A stretch of DNA of 64,000 bases from Gemmobacter lutimaris (GTDB lineage Bacteria > Pseudomonadota > Alphaproteobacteria > Rhodobacterales > Rhodobacteraceae): assembly GCF_003570715.1 (NCBI RefSeq), contig NZ_QXXQ01000001.1, forward strand, positions 434,001-498,000, written 5' to 3'. The notes under the pieces are model-generated. The model was not told the DNA's origin. It saw nothing but the letters and a program-made list of their open reading frames with translations, and searched no databases. Position numbers and translations under genes: made by a program. Shown piece after piece: positions 61,197 to 64,000 of the stretch (position 1 is the first letter of the stretch; each line of letters starts with the position of its first letter).

Positions 61197-64000
61197 GGAG
61201 CTTCACCCCTTCCCTGTCATGGAACACCGGATCGCAGACCTCGCACAGCACATCCAGACCGCGCAGATGATCGACCAGCCGCACCGTCTCGCCCAGTCGG
61301 GCCGGGCCGTTTTTCAGGAAGGCGAGCGCCAGCCACGACCCCAGCGTCGGCGACCAGCAGACCGAGGTGACATAGCCCTGATCGCGGGCACGTTCGACCG
61401 TATCGCCCGGCACGAACAGATGCGCCCCGGCGACCAGCGTATCCTGTGGCTGGCGCGGACGCAGGCCGACCAACTGTTCGCGCTCTGGTCCGGTCAGCCC
61501 CGGACGCTGGCTTGCAGCCTTCCCGATGCAGTCTTTCTTCGCGCTGACCATCTTGCCCATGCCGATGTCAAAGGCGGTGGTCCGGCCGTGGATCTCGGCA
61601 TGGGTGATGAAGCCCTTCTCGATCCGCAATACGTTCAGTGCCTCCATCCCATAGGCGCCGCCGCCCATGGTTTCGGCCCGCGCCAGCAGGTCGCGGAACA
61701 AAGCCTCGCCATAGCGGGCGGGCACCGCGATCTCATACCCCTCCTCGCCAGAGAAAGAGATGCGGAACAGCCGCCCCGCCACCCCCAATACCGAAACCGG
61801 CGCGCAGCCCATGAAGGGCAGATCGACGGGTGCATCCAGCATCGAGGCCAGCAGCGCCCGCGCCTTCGGCCCGGCGACGGCGAATTGCGCCCATGTCTCG
61901 GTGACCGAGATGAAGCGCAGATCCCAACCGGCGCAAAACGCCTGATGCACGAAATCCAGATGCCGCATCACCAGCCCGGCGGCGGCGGTGGTCGTGGTCA
62001 TCAGATAATGGTTTTCAGCCAGCCGCGCGGTGGTGCCGTCGTCCAGCACCATGCCATCCTCGCGCAACATCAGCCCATAGCGCACCCGCCCGACCGGCAG
62101 GGTCGAGAAGGTGTTGCAATAGACCAGATCGAGGAAGCGGCCCGCATCCTTGCCCTGAATGTCGATCTTGCCGAGGGTGGAGACATCGGCCACCCCCACG
62201 GCCTCGCGCACCATGCGGACCTCGCGGTCGCAGGCCTCGCGCCAGGTGGTTTCGCCCGGCCGGGGGAAATAGCTCGGCCGATACCACAGCCCCGCCTCGA
62301 TCATCGGCGCGCCACGCTCGACGCTGGCCTGATGCGAGGTCAGGAAGCGCTGCGGCGCAAAGCCGGTGCCGCGCCCGCCCGCGCCCATCGCCGCGATGGA
62401 CACCGGGCTGAACGGCGGGCGGAAGGTTGTGGTGCCGGTTTCCGGAATGCCGCGCCCGGTGGCATCGGCCAGCACCGCCAGCGCCGCCACGTTGGAGCTT
62501 TTGCCCTGATCCGGCGCCATGCCCTGCGTGGTGTAACGTTTCATATGCTCGACCGAGGCGAAGTTCTCCTGCGCCGCCAGCTTCACGTCCTTGGTCGTCA
62601 CGTCATTGGCGAAATCGAGCCAGGCCCGCGCCCAGCGCCCGCCCGAGGTCGGCACCGACCAGACGGGTTCGATCGTATAGGGCGCATCCTCGGCCACCGG
62701 CAGGGCGGCACCGGGGGCCTTCAGGCCCAGCGCCTCCAGAGCCTCGCGCGCGGCGCGCTGCCCCGAGGCCAGACCGGCGGCGGTGGACATGATCCCCGCC
62801 GCAGCCCCCACCGGCGCCAGACCCGGCACCGCGCCCGGTGCGGGCACAAAGGCCGCCAGCGCCTCGTTCCAGATCGGGCGGCCATTCAGGTGGCAGGTCA
62901 GATGCAGCGTCGGGTTCCAGCCGCCGGAGACGGCCAGACAATCCGTCTCGATCATCGCCTCGCCACCGCCATGGCGAATGGTGATCTGTCGCAAGCCCTT
63001 GCGGCCGCGCGTGCCGGTGACCACGGCGCCGGTATAGACCGGACAATCCTCCACGGCGCTGGCATGCGGGCGCGGGTCGATGATCGCCGCCACCTGCACC
63101 CCCGCCGCCATCAGGTCGCGCGCGGTGCGGCGCGCGTCATCGGTATTGCCGAAGACCGTGACCCGCCGCCCCGGCGCCACGCCATACCGGTTGAGGTAGC
63201 TACGCACCGCCGAGGCCAGCATGATGCCGGGCCGGTCATTGTTTTCAAACGCGATGGGCCGCTCCAAAGCGCCAGCCGCAAGGATCGCCCGCTTCGCCAC
63301 GATCCGCCAGAAACATTCGCGCGGCAGATGCGGACGCGCGGGCAGATGCAGGCCCACCCGCTCCAGCGCGCCATAGGTGCCGTGGTCATAGGCGCCGGTC
63401 ACCGTGGTGCGCGGCATCAGCCGGACATTCGGCAGCGCCCGCAACTCGGCCAGAACCCTGTCAGCCCAGGTCACACCCGCGTGGCCATCCAGCACCAGCG
63501 TTTCCGACAGCAGCCGCCCGCCCATCCGGGCATCCTCGTCGGCAAGGATCACATCGGCCCCGGCCCGCCCGGCCTCCAGCGCCGCCATCAGCCCCGCAGG
63601 CCCGGCCCCGATCACCAGCAGATCGCAGAAAGCAAAGGCCTTTTCGTAATCGGCCTCGTCATGGTGCCCCGACAGCCGCCCGAGCCCGGCGGCACGGCGG
63701 ATCAGCGGCTCGTAAAGCCCTTCCCAGAAGCGGCGCGGCCACATGAAGGTCTTGTAATAGAACCCGGCGCCGAAGAAGGGCGCCGCCAGATCGTTCACCG
63801 CCAGCAGATCGAACTGCGCCGTGGGGAAACGGTTCTGGCTGCGCGCCTCCAGCCCCGGAAAGATCTCCTGCACCGTGGCACGGACATTGGGCGTCTGCTG
63901 CCCGGCCTCCAGCACCTCGACCATGGCATTGGGCTCTTCCGGCCCGGCGGTCAGCACGCCGCGCGGGCGGTGATACTTGAAGCTGCGCCCGACCACCCGC
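61189..64000 (-). CDS. soxA: sarcosine oxidase alpha subunit, cut by the window edge
   Basis: About 936 codons present; the N-terminal some tens of residues lie beyond the right edge, since the window begins just before VGRSFKYHRPRGVLTAGPEEPNA, which follows the Fer2-like domain. Then a NAD-binding flavoprotein domain (CDLLVIGAGPAGLMAALEAGRAGADVILADED, VTVFGNTDDARRTARDL, CLAVSGGWNPTLHL) and a C-terminal GcvT-like folate domain (DVSTLGKIDIQGKDAGRFLDLVYCN, GEEGYEIAVPARYGEAL, GMGKMVSAKKDCIGK). Central enzyme of choline, betaine or creatine-derived sarcosine use. soxB and soxD are expected just outside the window. Confidence 0.95.
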   Translation of the reverse strand, partial: RVVGRSFKYHRPRGVLTAGPEEPNAMVEVLEAGQQTPNVRATVQEIFPGLEARSQNRFPTAQFDLLAVNDLAAPFFGAGFYYKTFMWPRRFWEGLYEPLIRRAAGLGRLSGHHDEADYEKAFAFCDLLVIGAGPAGLMAALEAGRAGADVILADEDARMGGRLLSETLVLDGHAGVTWADRVLAELRALPNVRLMPRTTVTGAYDHGTYGALERVGLHLPARPHLPRECFWRIVAKRAILAAGALERPIAFENNDRPGIMLASAVRSYLNRYGVAPGRRVTVFGNTDDARRTARDLMAAGVQVAAIIDPRPHASAVEDCPVYTGAVVTGTRGRKGLRQITIRHGGGEAMIETDCLAVSGGWNPTLHLTCHLNGRPIWNEALAAFVPAPGAVPGLAPVGAAAGIMSTAAGLASGQRAAREALEALGLKAPGAALPVAEDAPYTIEPVWSVPTSGGRWARAWLDFANDVTTKDVKLAAQENFASVEHMKRYTTQGMAPDQGKSSNVAALAVLADATGRGIPETGTTTFRPPFSPVSIAAMGAGGRGTGFAPQRFLTSHQASVERGAPMIEAGLWYRPSYFPRPGETTWREACDREVRMVREAVGVADVSTLGKIDIQGKDAGRFLDLVYCNTFSTLPVGRVRYGLMLREDGMVLDDGTTARLAENHYLMTTTTAAAGLVMRHLDFVHQAFCAGWDLRFISVTETWAQFAVAGPKARALLASMLDAPVDLPFMGCAPVSVLGVAGRLFRISFSGEEGYEIAVPARYGEALFRDLLARAETMGGGAYGMEALNVLRIEKGFITHAEIHGRTTAFDIGMGKMVSAKKDCIGKAASQRPGLTGPEREQLVGLRPRQPQDTLVAGAHLFVPGDTVERARDQGYVTSVCWSPTLGSWLALAFLKNGPARLGETVRLVDHLRGLDVLCEVCDPVFHDREGVKLRA

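Overview
The window is about 64 kb of high-GC, gene-dense DNA with no plasmid, phage or insertion-sequence genes. It looks like the chromosome of a Rhodobacteraceae alphaproteobacterium. Evidence for that placement is the ccmABCDG (helABC-orf52-helX) cluster, a SAM-II riboswitch, an alphaproteobacterial GAAC-N7-GAAC LexA box, glnB-glnA, dnaG-rpoD, a DMSP lyase DddP, sarcosine oxidase genes and many small DUF families typical of the group. DddP suggests a marine or brackish habitat, or ancestors from one. Species cannot be fixed from this window. Both ends cut genes: glmM at the left, soxA at the right.

Layout. 1-3.5 kb (minus): glmM, folP and folB (cell wall precursor and folate) and a SleB-like wall hydrolase. 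3.7-10.2 kb (minus): a PPDK-like phosphotransferase, glyS, a DUF6446 protein and glyQ. 10.4-12.2 kb (plus): a secreted peptidoglycan-binding protein with a trypsin-like domain that has lost its catalytic residues. 12.3-17.9 kb (minus): two tandem trkH genes, folE2, and metZ behind a promoter, a SAM-II riboswitch and an intrinsic terminator. 18-21.7 kb: a GST, then yjbQ/DUF4166/DUF393 and nnr. 21.7-23.7 kb: glnB-glnA with an NtrC-like site and a terminator. 23.9-31.4 kb: accessory metabolism, with a heme N-demethylase-like protein plus flavodoxin-fold partner, eptA, dddP, and a TetR regulator divergent from a His-rich membrane protein across two identical-armed operators. 31.5-37.3 kb: purB, two small secreted proteins, a lone fliG, a DMT transporter with a lipid A-type acyltransferase, and a DUF1223 thioredoxin-like protein. 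37.6-45.2 kb: acnA, a YibQ-type deacetylase, a methyltransferase, an unknown protein and an iron-type ABC permease. 45.2-50.6 kb: the ccm cluster, an RTX protein and a VOC protein. 50.7-55.3 kb: tRNA-His, a MITE-like element, DUF6324, mmcB with an SOS box, a probable 6S RNA, a second DMT transporter, trigger factor, tRNA-Leu and a stand-alone Hint-domain protein. 55.4-64 kb (minus): rpoD, dnaG, an M20 amidohydrolase, soxG and soxA.

How the genes work together. Most of the window is housekeeping. One-carbon and methyl metabolism recurs: folate synthesis (folP, folB, folE2), methionine (metZ under SAM control), demethylation (sarcosine oxidase and the HODM-like protein) and DMSP cleavage. These genes are dispersed, so the link is metabolic rather than an operon. 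The most unusual observations are small: a low-GC insertion inside glyS, an intergenic-type palindromic repeat read through in frame inside nnr, a PPDK homologue with an apparently dead ATP-grasp domain, a pseudo-protease, and the TetR/membrane protein pair. No clearly new multi-gene system was found.
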